DNA of 6,682 bases from an uncultured Verrucomicrobiota bacterium (GCA_903919625.1 CAIXIZ010000211.1:1-6682), one strand, 5' to 3'; numbered from the stretch's first letter, positions 1 through 6,173 are shown. The notes: generated from the sequence alone by a model not told the origin. Made by a program: numbers and translations.

Positions 1-533
1 AGTTCCCTTTCGAGTTTTCCGGCGGGCAGCGCCAGCGCATCGGCATCGCCCGCGCCATCGCGTTGCACCCACGCCTCATCATCTGCGACGAACCGGTCTC
101 GGCGCTCGATGTGTCCATCCAGTCCCAGGTGCTCAACCTGATGCTCGACCTCCAACGCCAGCTCGGTCTCAGCTATCTCTTCATCGCGCACAACCTCGCC
201 GTGGTGAAGCACGTCTCCGACCGCGTCGCCATCATGTATCTCGGCCGCATCGTGGAGCTGGCGGGAGCGGACGACATTTACGCCCGGCCCCGCCATCCCT
301 ACACCCGGGCGCTGCTCGCCGCCATCCCGGTGCCGGACCCGCACCGCCGCCAGCCGCCCGTGCCGCTGACCGGTGATGTGCCCTCGCCCATCCATCCGCC
401 AGCCGGCTGCCACTTTCACCCGCGTTGTCCGCACGCCACGGACCGCTGCAAAATCGAAGCGCCGGTCCTCCGGACGGTATCAGCCGGGGGCAGTTCTCCG
501 TCGCACACCGTCGCCTGCCATTACGATTTGTAG
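1..533 (+). CDS. Oligopeptide/dipeptide ABC transporter ATP-binding protein, 3' part (OppF/DppF-like)
   Basis: This is the C-terminal half of an ATPase that powers peptide import across the inner membrane; the gene starts before the window and the frame is open from base 3. Visible in order are the ABC signature (FSGGQRQR, bases 15-38), Walker B (LIICDEP), the D-loop SALD, and the switch histidine in FIAHNLAVV. The C-terminal oligopeptide-transporter region follows, with RHPYTRALL. After it comes a cysteine pattern, C-x5-C-x6-C plus a final Cys near the stop (codons at 408, 426, 447 and 516). The DVSIQSQVLNLM stretch and this tail are typical of the Opp/Dpp/Nik family, so it is not a sugar or amino-acid importer. 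OppF versus DppF cannot be decided, since the Walker A and Q-loop lie outside. It converges with crcB, with 65 bases between the stops. Confidence 0.93.
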   Translation, partial: FPFEFSGGQRQRIGIARAIALHPRLIICDEPVSALDVSIQSQVLNLMLDLQRQLGLSYLFIAHNLAVVKHVSDRVAIMYLGRIVELAGADDIYARPRHPYTRALLAAIPVPDPHRRQPPVPLTGDVPSPIHPPAGCHFHPRCPHATDRCKIEAPVLRTVSAGGSSPSHTVACHYDL

Positions 534-598
534 CCTGCAAGCCGACACCTGGAAAGCTACAAGCCGGGCCGTCCGTGAGGAATGCCCCGGCGACAGAA

Positions 599-967
599 TC
601 AGCGCACCAGGCGCCAGCCGAGCCAGGTCGCAATCAGGCAGAGGGTGACCGAAAGCAGCACGTTGGCGAGCGCCGCGAAGGGGTGGTTTTTTTGCAGCAG
701 GTCGATGGTCTGCCAGCTGAACGCCGAAAACGTCGTAAAGCCGCCGCATAAGCCCGAGACCAGCAGGAATTGCCAGCGCGCATTGTCCGCAGTAAGCGGG
801 CCCAGCCGGCCCATCAGCCAGCCGATGACAAAGGAGCCAGCGATGTTGATGAGAATCGTGGCCCAAGGCAGCCGGGTTTCGAGCGGAAAGAACGTGTTGA
901 CGAGCACTCGCAGCGCCGAGCCAAACGCGCCACCGAGCGCCGCAAGCAGTAGGTTCGTCAGACTCAT
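599..967 (-). CDS. crcB: CrcB/Fluc fluoride ion channel
   Basis: This is a small inner-membrane channel of 122 residues that exports fluoride and so protects the cell from fluoride toxicity; in the family two copies form an antiparallel dimer. Four hydrophobic segments are visible, at about residues 4-24, 34-53, 66-91 and 98-120. Family motifs are GGAFGSALR near the N-terminus, ILINIAGSF with the pore Asn41, and GLCGGFTTFSAF with Phe80 and Phe83, the positions that line the fluoride path. The ATG at 967 was chosen because it begins directly at the first membrane helix. The frame stays open 40 codons upstream, but that stretch is repeat-rich and unlike CrcB. Length is normal for the family. 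It is last on the minus strand, 180 bases after the amidase gene, and I found no fluoride riboswitch before it. Confidence 0.93.
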   Translation of the reverse strand: MSLTNLLLAALGGAFGSALRVLVNTFFPLETRLPWATILINIAGSFVIGWLMGRLGPLTADNARWQFLLVSGLCGGFTTFSAFSWQTIDLLQKNHPFAALANVLLSVTLCLIATWLGWRLVR

Positions 968-996
968 GTTATAATAATACTTTGCGGATTTGTTAC

Positions 997-1022
997 CACG
1001 GATTGCACGGATTAACACGGAT
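997..1022. repeat. Three short CACGGAT repeats before crcB
   Basis: CACGGAT occurs three times, at 997-1003, 1006-1012 and 1016-1022, spaced 9 and 10 bases apart; on the minus strand they read ATCCGTG. They lie about 30 bases upstream of the crcB start. A related CACGGA pair lies between lpxA and pdxA. The spacing is near one helical turn, but nothing here shows protein binding. I take it as a copy of a dispersed intergenic repeat, not a CRISPR. Confidence 0.6.
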
Positions 1023-1062
1023 AAATTCAGAGGCCAGGAAACCGGGGAAAAGCGGGGGCCTT

Positions 1063-1090
1063 GGCCACGAAAAAGCACCGAGGGCACATA
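1063..1090. repeat. Possible degenerate CAC-rich dispersed repeat
   Basis: Between the CACGGAT repeats and the amidase stop is a stretch with CCACGA, GCACCG and GGCACA at roughly 9-10 base intervals. It resembles a decayed relative of the neighbouring CACGGAT array. The match is weak, and the call rests on spacing and context only. Confidence 0.25.
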
Positions 1091-1147
1091 TTTAGGGAGG
1101 ATGCGGGGGATTGTTTTGTGACCTTTGGGCCTCCGCGTGGCAGGACA

Positions 1148-2257
1148 TTATTTGGCGGCGAGCCGGGCGGCGTAGGCGGCGACCCCATCGGCGATGCCTT
1201 CGGCGATCTTTTGCTGAAAGGCGGACGTGGTGACCTTGCGCGCCTCGGCGTCATTGGAGAGAAAGGCGCACTCGACGAGCACGCCGGGACAATCGAGCCC
1301 GCGCAGCACGGCATAATGGGACATCTTCTGCCCCCGGTCGAAGGTGCCCAGTTTGGCCAGCGCCGCGCCATGGATCGCATGGGCCAGCACCGCGTTCCAG
1401 TGATCAAAATGATTGGACGGATCGGCTTTGGACTCGCTGTCGTCCTTTTCGCCCACGCTCCATGAGCGGGTCGAGCGTTCCCCTTGCGGCGGAAAGGTGT
1501 AGATTTCCGTCCCGGTCGTCTTGGTGTCGGGCGCCACGGAGTTAAAGTGGATGCTGATGAACAGGTCGGCGTGCGCCTGGCCGGCGATCGCGGGGCGCTG
1601 GGGCAACGGGATGAAATGGTCCTCGGTGCGGGTGAGCACGACCTGGTAGCCCTTGGCTTCGAGCAGCGGCCGGAGACGCTGGGCCACGGCCAGGGTGAAA
1701 GTTTTCTCCACCACGCCGAGCGTGGCATTCGTCGTGCCGGCATCCTGCCCGCCATGGCCGGGGTCGAGCACAATGACATGCGGCGTGGGTGGCGGGACGG
1801 TGACGCTGGCCGGAGAGAGGATGGGGCCGAGCAGCCTTTCGGCATCGGCCCGCGAGACGTAAAAGGCGCGCACCCGCAGGAGCGCCGGCGCGCCAAGATA
1901 GATCCGCAGTCCATTGAGCGTCACCTCGCGTTCGTTGGCCACGAAGTCGAGGCGCTGCCCGCCGCCGCGGAACTGCAGGTGTTTGCCGTTGGTCGTCAGC
2001 GTTCCCGTCAGCCCGTAACGGGCGAAAAAGGCGACGGCGTTATAATAGTCGGCGCCGTCGATTTTTTGCACCGGCACCCGGCCCGCCGCAACCAGGGGCG
2101 AGGCACCCGCTGGCGCCTCGGGGGCAGGAGAGGGATTGCCGGGGACGGTCTCACCCGAGAGTGGCGGCAAGGCGGTGCCGATTTGGGCGGGCTCGGCCGG
2201 CGGGGCGGGTGGCGACGCGCAGCCGGCGAGCAGCAGCAGCGCCGCGCCCGCGGACAT
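1148..2257 (-). CDS. N-acetylmuramoyl-L-alanine amidase, lipoprotein (Amidase_3, AmiABC type)
   Basis: This enzyme cuts the bond between N-acetylmuramic acid and L-alanine in peptidoglycan, acting in the periplasm during wall remodelling or daughter-cell separation. With the ATG at 2257 it has 369 residues: a hydrophobic start ending in lipobox LLAGC (Cys13), a Pro/Ala-rich linker to about 60, an accessory domain at about 62-145 resembling a copper-amine-oxidase-N or AMIN-like module, and the Amidase_3 domain at about 160-365. The zinc ligands and catalytic residues are all visible: His168 (DPGHGG), Glu184, His237 (SIHFNS) and Glu329 (VECAFLSN), so it should be active. The n-region MSAG has no positive charge, which is odd for a signal peptide. 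The frame stays open to 2416 inside infC with an ATG at 2377 preceded by GAGGA, so the start is uncertain. It lies 70 bases after infC. Confidence 0.9.
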   Translation of the reverse strand: MSAGAALLLLAGCASPPAPPAEPAQIGTALPPLSGETVPGNPSPAPEAPAGASPLVAAGRVPVQKIDGADYYNAVAFFARYGLTGTLTTNGKHLQFRGGGQRLDFVANEREVTLNGLRIYLGAPALLRVRAFYVSRADAERLLGPILSPASVTVPPPTPHVIVLDPGHGGQDAGTTNATLGVVEKTFTLAVAQRLRPLLEAKGYQVVLTRTEDHFIPLPQRPAIAGQAHADLFISIHFNSVAPDTKTTGTEIYTFPPQGERSTRSWSVGEKDDSESKADPSNHFDHWNAVLAHAIHGAALAKLGTFDRGQKMSHYAVLRGLDCPGVLVECAFLSNDAEARKVTTSAFQQKIAEGIADGVAAYAARLAAK

Positions 2258-2270
2258 CAGGCCGCGCCGC

Positions 2271-2292
2271 AGCGCGTTGTCCCCAACGCACT
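2271..2292. repeat. Hairpin repeat between infC and the amidase gene
   Basis: Arms AGCGCGTTG (2271-2279) and CAACGCACT (2284-2292) pair around a 4-base loop, with one G-T style mismatch. Read on the minus strand it matches the perfect hairpin at 6259-6280 at 21 of 22 bases, so it is a dispersed repeat rather than a chance palindrome. It sits after the infC stop and 13 bases before the chosen amidase ATG, where an RNA hairpin could affect amidase translation or transcript processing. No T-run follows it, so it is not a standard terminator. Confidence 0.65.
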
Positions 2293-2327
2293 GTTCCGGA
2301 TTTAACCGCGGACCGCCGGCACAGGCC

Positions 2328-3032
2328 TCAGCCTTTTTTTGCCACGGAGGCGGCAGGTGCGGGATGGTCGGAAGCATCAGGTTCCTCGTGGCCCTCGTCG
2401 GAGCCGGTGTCATCAATGGCCTCCTCGCCGTGCGCCAGGGTGTACTTGCGCTTGCGCTTGTTGACCGGGTGCGGCGTCAGCATGACGTTGATCTGTTTGC
2501 CGAGCAGACGGGGCTCGGAGTCGGCATGGCCCATGCCGCCCAGCTCCTCCAGCGCACGTTTGATCACGGCGAAGCCAATGTCGGTGTGCGCCATCTCACG
2601 CCCGCGAAACTTGAGGCGCAATTTCACCTTGTTGCCATGATCGAGGAACTCCTCGCCGTGGCGGATCTTGGTCAGAAAATCATGGTCCGCGATGCGGGCG
2701 CTGAACTCGATCTCCTTGATCCGGCTCGCGGTCGTCTTGGAGTGCGCATGCTTTTTCTGCTCCTCGTAGACATATTTGCCGAAGTCCATGATGCGGCAGA
2801 CGGGCGGGGTCGCATTGGGCGCGACCTCGACGAGATCAAGGCTGTATTGCTGCGCGAGCGCGATGGCTTTCTCCGTGGCGAGAATGCCGAGCTGCCGGCC
2901 CTCAGGGGAAATGGCGCGCACCTGCGGACACTTGATGCGGTGGTTGCGGCGGATGGCCGCAAACGGATCATGGTTGCGACGCTGGTAGTAACCGGGGCGG
3001 TTGCCGCCGCCGGAGGGGGACGAATTGGCCAT
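2328..3032 (-). CDS. infC: Translation initiation factor IF-3
   Basis: IF-3 binds the 30S ribosomal subunit, keeps it apart from 50S and checks start codon and initiator tRNA pairing. The 234-residue product has the IF3-N domain at about 31-100 with the family signature RIMDFGKYVYEEQKK (80-94), then IF3-C at about 104-190 with IKEIEF, GNKVKLRLKFRGREMAH and INVMLTP. It exceeds the usual length of about 180: some 30 residues rich in Gly, Asn and Arg precede the core, and about 40 acidic then Ala/Pro-rich residues follow KRKRKY. The ATG at 3032 is fixed by an in-frame TGA directly upstream, so the unusual AUU start of E. coli infC is not used here. The common partners rpmI and rplT do not follow; the amidase gene does. 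Confidence 0.96.
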   Translation of the reverse strand: MANSSPSGGGNRPGYYQRRNHDPFAAIRRNHRIKCPQVRAISPEGRQLGILATEKAIALAQQYSLDLVEVAPNATPPVCRIMDFGKYVYEEQKKHAHSKTTASRIKEIEFSARIADHDFLTKIRHGEEFLDHGNKVKLRLKFRGREMAHTDIGFAVIKRALEELGGMGHADSEPRLLGKQINVMLTPHPVNKRKRKYTLAHGEEAIDDTGSDEGHEEPDASDHPAPAASVAKKG

Positions 3033-3130
3033 TCAATGGTGAGGATTGCAGATGTCGGGACGTGGGGGATGTCACCCGAAATACCGGGAAAGACAACAAC
3101 GAAGTGGCCGGGGCGTGACCGGGGAAGCCG

Positions 3131-3529
3131 TCACACGCTGAAGCTCTCGCCGCAGGAGCAGCTGGCCTTGGCGTTGGGGTTGGTGAACTTGAATCCGCCG
3201 CCGATCATCCGGTCCGAGTAGTCCACCTCCGTGCCGCGCAGGTAAAGGGCGGTCTTGGCGTCCACCAGCACCCGGGCGCCACCGGTCCCGACCAGGATGT
3301 CGCCACGCCGGGGCTCCGGCGTGAAACGCAGCCGGTAGCTCAGGCCGTTGCACCCGCCGCCACTGATGGCGACCCGCAAATACTCCCCGGTCCGCTCGCG
3401 GGCGATGAGGGCGGCGACCTTGGTTCCCGCCGACGCCGTGAGGCGCACGAGCTGCTCATTGCCCACGCGCACCCCATCCGGCAGGGCGGCGGGCGCAGGT
3501 GGGGCGAGGGTCGTGGCGGCAGAGGACAT
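3131..3529 (-). CDS. A-type iron-sulfur cluster carrier (HesB/IscA/ErpA family)
   Basis: This cytoplasmic protein receives Fe-S clusters from a scaffold and delivers them to target enzymes. The family signature is complete: Cys60 in SGGGCNG, and the C-terminal FKFTNPNAKASCSCGESF with Cys124 and Cys126, the three ligands of A-type carriers. The core runs from about residue 25 to the end at 132. The first 20 residues are Ala/Pro-rich and variable, so the true start could be slightly later, although the ATG at 3529 is the only Met near the N-terminus. The usual GGGCSG is GGGCNG here, a mild change. It lies between pdxA and infC with gaps of 73 and 98 bases; no suf or isc genes are nearby, which fits a stand-alone ErpA-like role. 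ErpA and IscA cannot be told apart from this sequence. Confidence 0.93.
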   Translation of the reverse strand: MSSAATTLAPPAPAALPDGVRVGNEQLVRLTASAGTKVAALIARERTGEYLRVAISGGGCNGLSYRLRFTPEPRRGDILVGTGGARVLVDAKTALYLRGTEVDYSDRMIGGGFKFTNPNAKASCSCGESFSV

Positions 3530-3602
3530 GACCGGAGCAAAGCCGAAGACCGGCCAGACGCAAGCCGCGCGGCGGGCCGGTAGTGACGGTTTGGGGCGAA
3601 AG

Positions 3603-4565
3603 TCACCCGCCCTGGCCGACCTGGTGCAACGCTAACCGGCGCGCGACCAGCCGGTGGGCAACCTCGACGGCATTGGTGAAACTGCGTGCGCTGGCCTTGC
3701 CCTGCCCGGCGATGCCGAAGGCCGTGCCGTGGTCGGGGCTGGTCCGCACATGGCTGAGGCCGAGGGAAACGTTCACCGCCTCGTCGAAATCCACCGTTTT
3801 CAACGGTCCCAGACCCTGGTCGTGATAAAGGGCGACGATCACGTCGAATTCGTCCTTGAGGGCGCGTGCAAACACCGTGTCGCCCGGCTGCGTGCGCGAC
3901 AGACCGGGAAACTCCCGGCGCAGGCCGTCGAGAATCGGGTCGATGATGTCGCGCTCCTCGCTGCCGAGCAGCCCTGCTTCACCCGCATGCGGATTCAGCC
4001 CGCAAATGGCGATGCGCGGCGCGGCCACCCCGTCGGCCCGCGCCAGTTCGTCGGCGGCACGGACGGCGCGCGCCAGATTATCCCTGCCCAGAAAATCCGT
4101 CACGGTGCGCAACGGGATGTGCCACGTGAGCAGGGCCACGCGCAGCCGGCCGCCGCAAAACGCCATCGTCGGTTCGCCGCCCCAGCGGGCGGCAAAAAAT
4201 TCCGTCTGCCCGGGATAGGGGTAGCCGGCACGCGCCAGCCACTCCTTGCTGACCGGCCCGGTGACCACCCCGACAAATTCGCCCGCCAGGCAACCGGCGG
4301 CGGCGCGCTCCATCGCGTCCCAGGCGACCTTCGCCCCGGCCACGGTCGGGGTGCCCAGTTGGGCGGCGAAATTTTCCGGCCCGACCGCGAGCCGTTGTCC
4401 CGCGGTGAGCGGCAAGGTGGCCAGCCAGCGCGTGGGGCCGGCCACGGCCACCCTGCGGGCCTCGGCCGGATGCGCGGCCAGCCAGGCGGCGATGATTTCC
4501 GGGCCGATGCCGGCCGGATCGCCGCAGGAAAAGACAAGTTTGGGGAGTTCGGTTTGATTTAACAC
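3603..4565 (-). CDS. pdxA: 4-hydroxythreonine-4-phosphate dehydrogenase
   Basis: This enzyme oxidises 4-phosphohydroxy-L-threonine with NAD to a product that decarboxylates to 3-amino-2-oxopropyl phosphate, a precursor of pyridoxine phosphate in the DXP-dependent vitamin B6 pathway. From the GTG at 4565 it has 320 residues. Motifs in order are CGDPAGIGPEI, TGPVSKE, PGQTEFFA, HIPLR, GLNPHAGEAG, YHDQGLGPLK and RTSPDHGTAFGIAG. The three metal-binding histidines are His149, His193 and His248. The usual GHTEF motif is GQTEF here, replacing a His that contacts substrate in the E. coli enzyme. The start is uncertain: no ATG is in frame, GTG 4565 gives a normal N-terminus, and GTG 4583 or TTG 4607 would add repeat-derived residues. 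Gaps are 73 bases to lpxA and to the Fe-S carrier gene. Confidence 0.93.
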   Translation of the reverse strand: MLNQTELPKLVFSCGDPAGIGPEIIAAWLAAHPAEARRVAVAGPTRWLATLPLTAGQRLAVGPENFAAQLGTPTVAGAKVAWDAMERAAAGCLAGEFVGVVTGPVSKEWLARAGYPYPGQTEFFAARWGGEPTMAFCGGRLRVALLTWHIPLRTVTDFLGRDNLARAVRAADELARADGVAAPRIAICGLNPHAGEAGLLGSEERDIIDPILDGLRREFPGLSRTQPGDTVFARALKDEFDVIVALYHDQGLGPLKTVDFDEAVNVSLGLSHVRTSPDHGTAFGIAGQGKASARSFTNAVEVAHRLVARRLALHQVGQGG

Positions 4566-4588
4566 GGAAGTCAGGGAGAACACGGAGC
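4559..4588. repeat. CACGGA repeat pair at the pdxA start
   Basis: CACGGA occurs at 4563-4568 and 4581-4586 around GGGAGAA; on the minus strand it reads TCCGTG twice. It resembles the CACGGAT array at 997-1022. The proposed pdxA GTG start (4563-4565) is part of one repeat unit, so the repeat overlaps the translation start. Confidence 0.5.
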
Positions 4589-4638
4589 AAGCGGCCGGAA
4601 ATGCCAAGCCTAACCCGGTGCCGGCCGGCTGGAACAGC

Positions 4639-5385
4639 CTACTGTTCGGATTCGCCGGCCGCCCGCCGCAGACGGACGAAGCCGCGTGTGCCGCCGGAGA
4701 AAAATTCCAAGAACCGCCGGGCCTCGGGGGTCACGAACCTGCCGCCCGCCAGGGCGTGCGCCGCGACCTCGCGGATGTTGCCCGCCGTGAAATACACCTC
4801 GCGCAAGGCGGCCTTCAGCTCGCGAATCGCGTCGCGCGTGACTCCGCGCCGTTTCAAACCGACCAGGTTGAGGCCCACGATCTGGTTGCGGTCCGCCGCC
4901 ATCACAAACGGCGGCAGGTCGAGCCCGACGCCCGCCATGCCGCCCACCATCACTCCCTCCCCGACCCGTACAAACTGGTGAAACACCGCCCCGCCGCCGA
5001 CAAAGGTGTGGTCGCCCATCCGCACATGGCCCGCGAGCAGCGCCGCGTTGGCGATGACCACATGGTGGCCCACGACGCAGTCGTGGCCGACATGGCTGGC
5101 CGCCATCAGAAAACAGTTTTCACCCACGACTGTCTCGCCGCCGGACTGGGTGGCGCGGTTGATGGTGACATGCTCACGAACCGTCGTGCCGGAGCCAATG
5201 CGCACGCCCGAGGCCGTCGCCCGGTTGAAGCGCAAATCCTGCGGGTCGCCACCGAGCACGACGTGCGGCCACACGGTCACGCGGTCGCCCAGCACGCAAT
5301 GGCGCGTGATGACCGCGCCGGCCATGATCTCGCAGTCGGTGCCCAGCTGTGCGCCGGTTTCCACCATGGCGGCCGGGTGAATCAT
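4639..5385 (-). CDS. lpxA: Acyl-ACP--UDP-N-acetylglucosamine O-acyltransferase
   Basis: LpxA moves a hydroxyacyl chain from acyl carrier protein onto UDP-GlcNAc, the first step of lipid A synthesis, in the cytoplasm as a trimer. The 248 residues (262 in E. coli) show a left-handed beta-helix of hexapeptide repeats to about 160, then a helical C-terminal domain containing NLVGLKRRG (173-181). By alignment from memory with E. coli, catalytic His125 is His101 (GHDC), His122 is His98, His144 is His120 and His160 is His136 (FHQF). The chain-length residue Gly173 is Gly149, which suggests a long acyl chain of about C14. The GNH segment and Glu200 of E. coli, which contact the sugar nucleotide, are not kept (here ADRN and Val175). 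The ATG overlaps the upstream stop as ATGA, indicating translational coupling. No lpxD, fabZ or lpxB is adjacent. Confidence 0.95.
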   Translation of the reverse strand: MIHPAAMVETGAQLGTDCEIMAGAVITRHCVLGDRVTVWPHVVLGGDPQDLRFNRATASGVRIGSGTTVREHVTINRATQSGGETVVGENCFLMAASHVGHDCVVGHHVVIANAALLAGHVRMGDHTFVGGGAVFHQFVRVGEGVMVGGMAGVGLDLPPFVMAADRNQIVGLNLVGLKRRGVTRDAIRELKAALREVYFTAGNIREVAAHALAGGRFVTPEARRFLEFFSGGTRGFVRLRRAAGESEQ

Positions 5386-6041
5386 GCGGTTTCGCCTTTG
5401 GAATTGCCGGGCCTGGACCTCGGCCCGGCGGTCAGCCGCGGGCCGGGCAGCTCCAGCTGGGTGGTCTTGAGCAAATCGTAGTTCTTGAGCAGGCGGATGA
5501 CCTCGAGGGTGCCGCTCTTGCGATAACTGCGGTTGGCCTCGGTTTTGTCGATGAGGTCGAGCAGCATCGCGCGGAATGAGATGATGGCGTCCACGCCGCG
5601 CTCCTTGAGCAGCGTGACGCTCTGGGAACGAAACGGCTCCTGCGTGGGCAGGCCGGGCAGCACCAGGATTTTCGTCAAGGCATCGTCCGGGTCGGCCGCC
5701 TCCTCGTCGGCGGCAAACAGCCGCGTCGCGCGTTTCATCACGCCGGCCTCGAGAAAGCGGAAAATTTCCGGCGAGCTTTTCAGGATGGCGGGGCTGAACA
5801 CATCAGTATGCCACGGTTTGACGGCCACGACGGCGCGGTGCACAAACGCCAGCTCGTTTGCGAAGAGGAAGAACTCCGGCCGGCGCGCGCTGCGTTTCCA
5901 CGCCGGGTTGTAGACGAGCAGGTCGACTTCCTCGTCGTTGGTCTTGTGGCGGGCGGTGACCTGGTATTTGCGGACCTGACGGACGAGAAAGCCGTTTTGC
6001 TCGAAGTATTCGCGGACGATGGCTTCATCAATGGCGGACAT
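5382..6041 (-). CDS. Unrecognised 219-residue protein coupled to lpxA
   Basis: I do not recognise a named family. The protein looks cytoplasmic, with no signal peptide or membrane segment. The N-terminal half has a helix (about 3-17), then strands FLVRQVRKY, EVDLLVYNP with Asp40, and AVVAVKPWHTDVF with Lys75. This order is reminiscent of a PD-(D/E)XK nuclease-type fold, but the usual Glu of the E-x-K pair is Ala73, so either the likeness is superficial or the site is altered. A charged loop at 110-120 follows, then LTKILVLPGLP, a predicted helical part at about 148-195 (DAIISFRAMLLDLIDKTE, then LEVIRLLKNYDLLK), and a basic Pro/Gly-rich tail. Codon use and GC match the neighbours. Its TGA overlaps the lpxA ATG by 4 bases, so the two are probably translated together. 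The ATG at 6041 is the first good start. Confidence 0.85.
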   Translation of the reverse strand: MSAIDEAIVREYFEQNGFLVRQVRKYQVTARHKTNDEEVDLLVYNPAWKRSARRPEFFLFANELAFVHRAVVAVKPWHTDVFSPAILKSSPEIFRFLEAGVMKRATRLFAADEEAADPDDALTKILVLPGLPTQEPFRSQSVTLLKERGVDAIISFRAMLLDLIDKTEANRSYRKSGTLEVIRLLKNYDLLKTTQLELPGPRLTAGPRSRPGNSKGETA

Positions 6042-6123
6042 GGGTGATTGAGAAACAGAACAGGGTTGGGAAAGCAGGGCAATGTCGTTTCTCAGCGGCG
6101 TTCACGCATTTTTTGCTGGCGCC

Positions 6124-6173
6124 GGTGGAGCGGCTTGTCCCCAAGACGCTCAGCGGGCTACGCGGAGAACGTC
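6124..6173. repeat. Hairpin repeat, copy A
   Basis: The copy starts with GGTGGAGCGG and shares 28 of its first 32 bases with copy B at 6231. Its second half can fold: GACGCTC.GCG (6145-6155) against CGC.GAG..CGTC (6161-6173), a GGCTA loop and small mismatches. It lies in the gap upstream of the unknown gene (start 6041) and is too short to code for a transposase. Confidence 0.6.

Noticed and set aside
528..562. Inverted repeat TTGTAGC / GCTACAA spanning the transporter stop, as a terminator.
   Set aside because: The stem is 7 bases with a 21-base loop, and no T-run follows on either strand.
997..1022. CRISPR array.
   Set aside because: The repeats are 7 bases with 2-3 base gaps, with no spacers of usual length and no cas genes.
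968..1087. A 40-codon upstream extension of the crcB frame.
   Set aside because: It runs through the CACGGAT repeats, has no CrcB similarity, and the ATG at 967 opens directly on the first membrane helix.
968..1147. Possible fluoride riboswitch upstream of crcB.
   Set aside because: I could not find the conserved pseudoknot pieces of the crcB motif RNA on the minus strand; the gap is filled by repeats.
2328..2345. A run of seven A before the infC stop, as a programmed frameshift joining infC to the amidase.
   Set aside because: The amidase frame lies +1 from infC, while A-run slippage would mostly be -1, which meets a TAA soon after; the tail is simply AKKG and stop.
2136..3221. A 361-codon plus-strand reading frame.
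   Set aside because: It lies antisense to infC and the gene ends around it, has no recognisable domain, and is expected by chance in GC-rich DNA.
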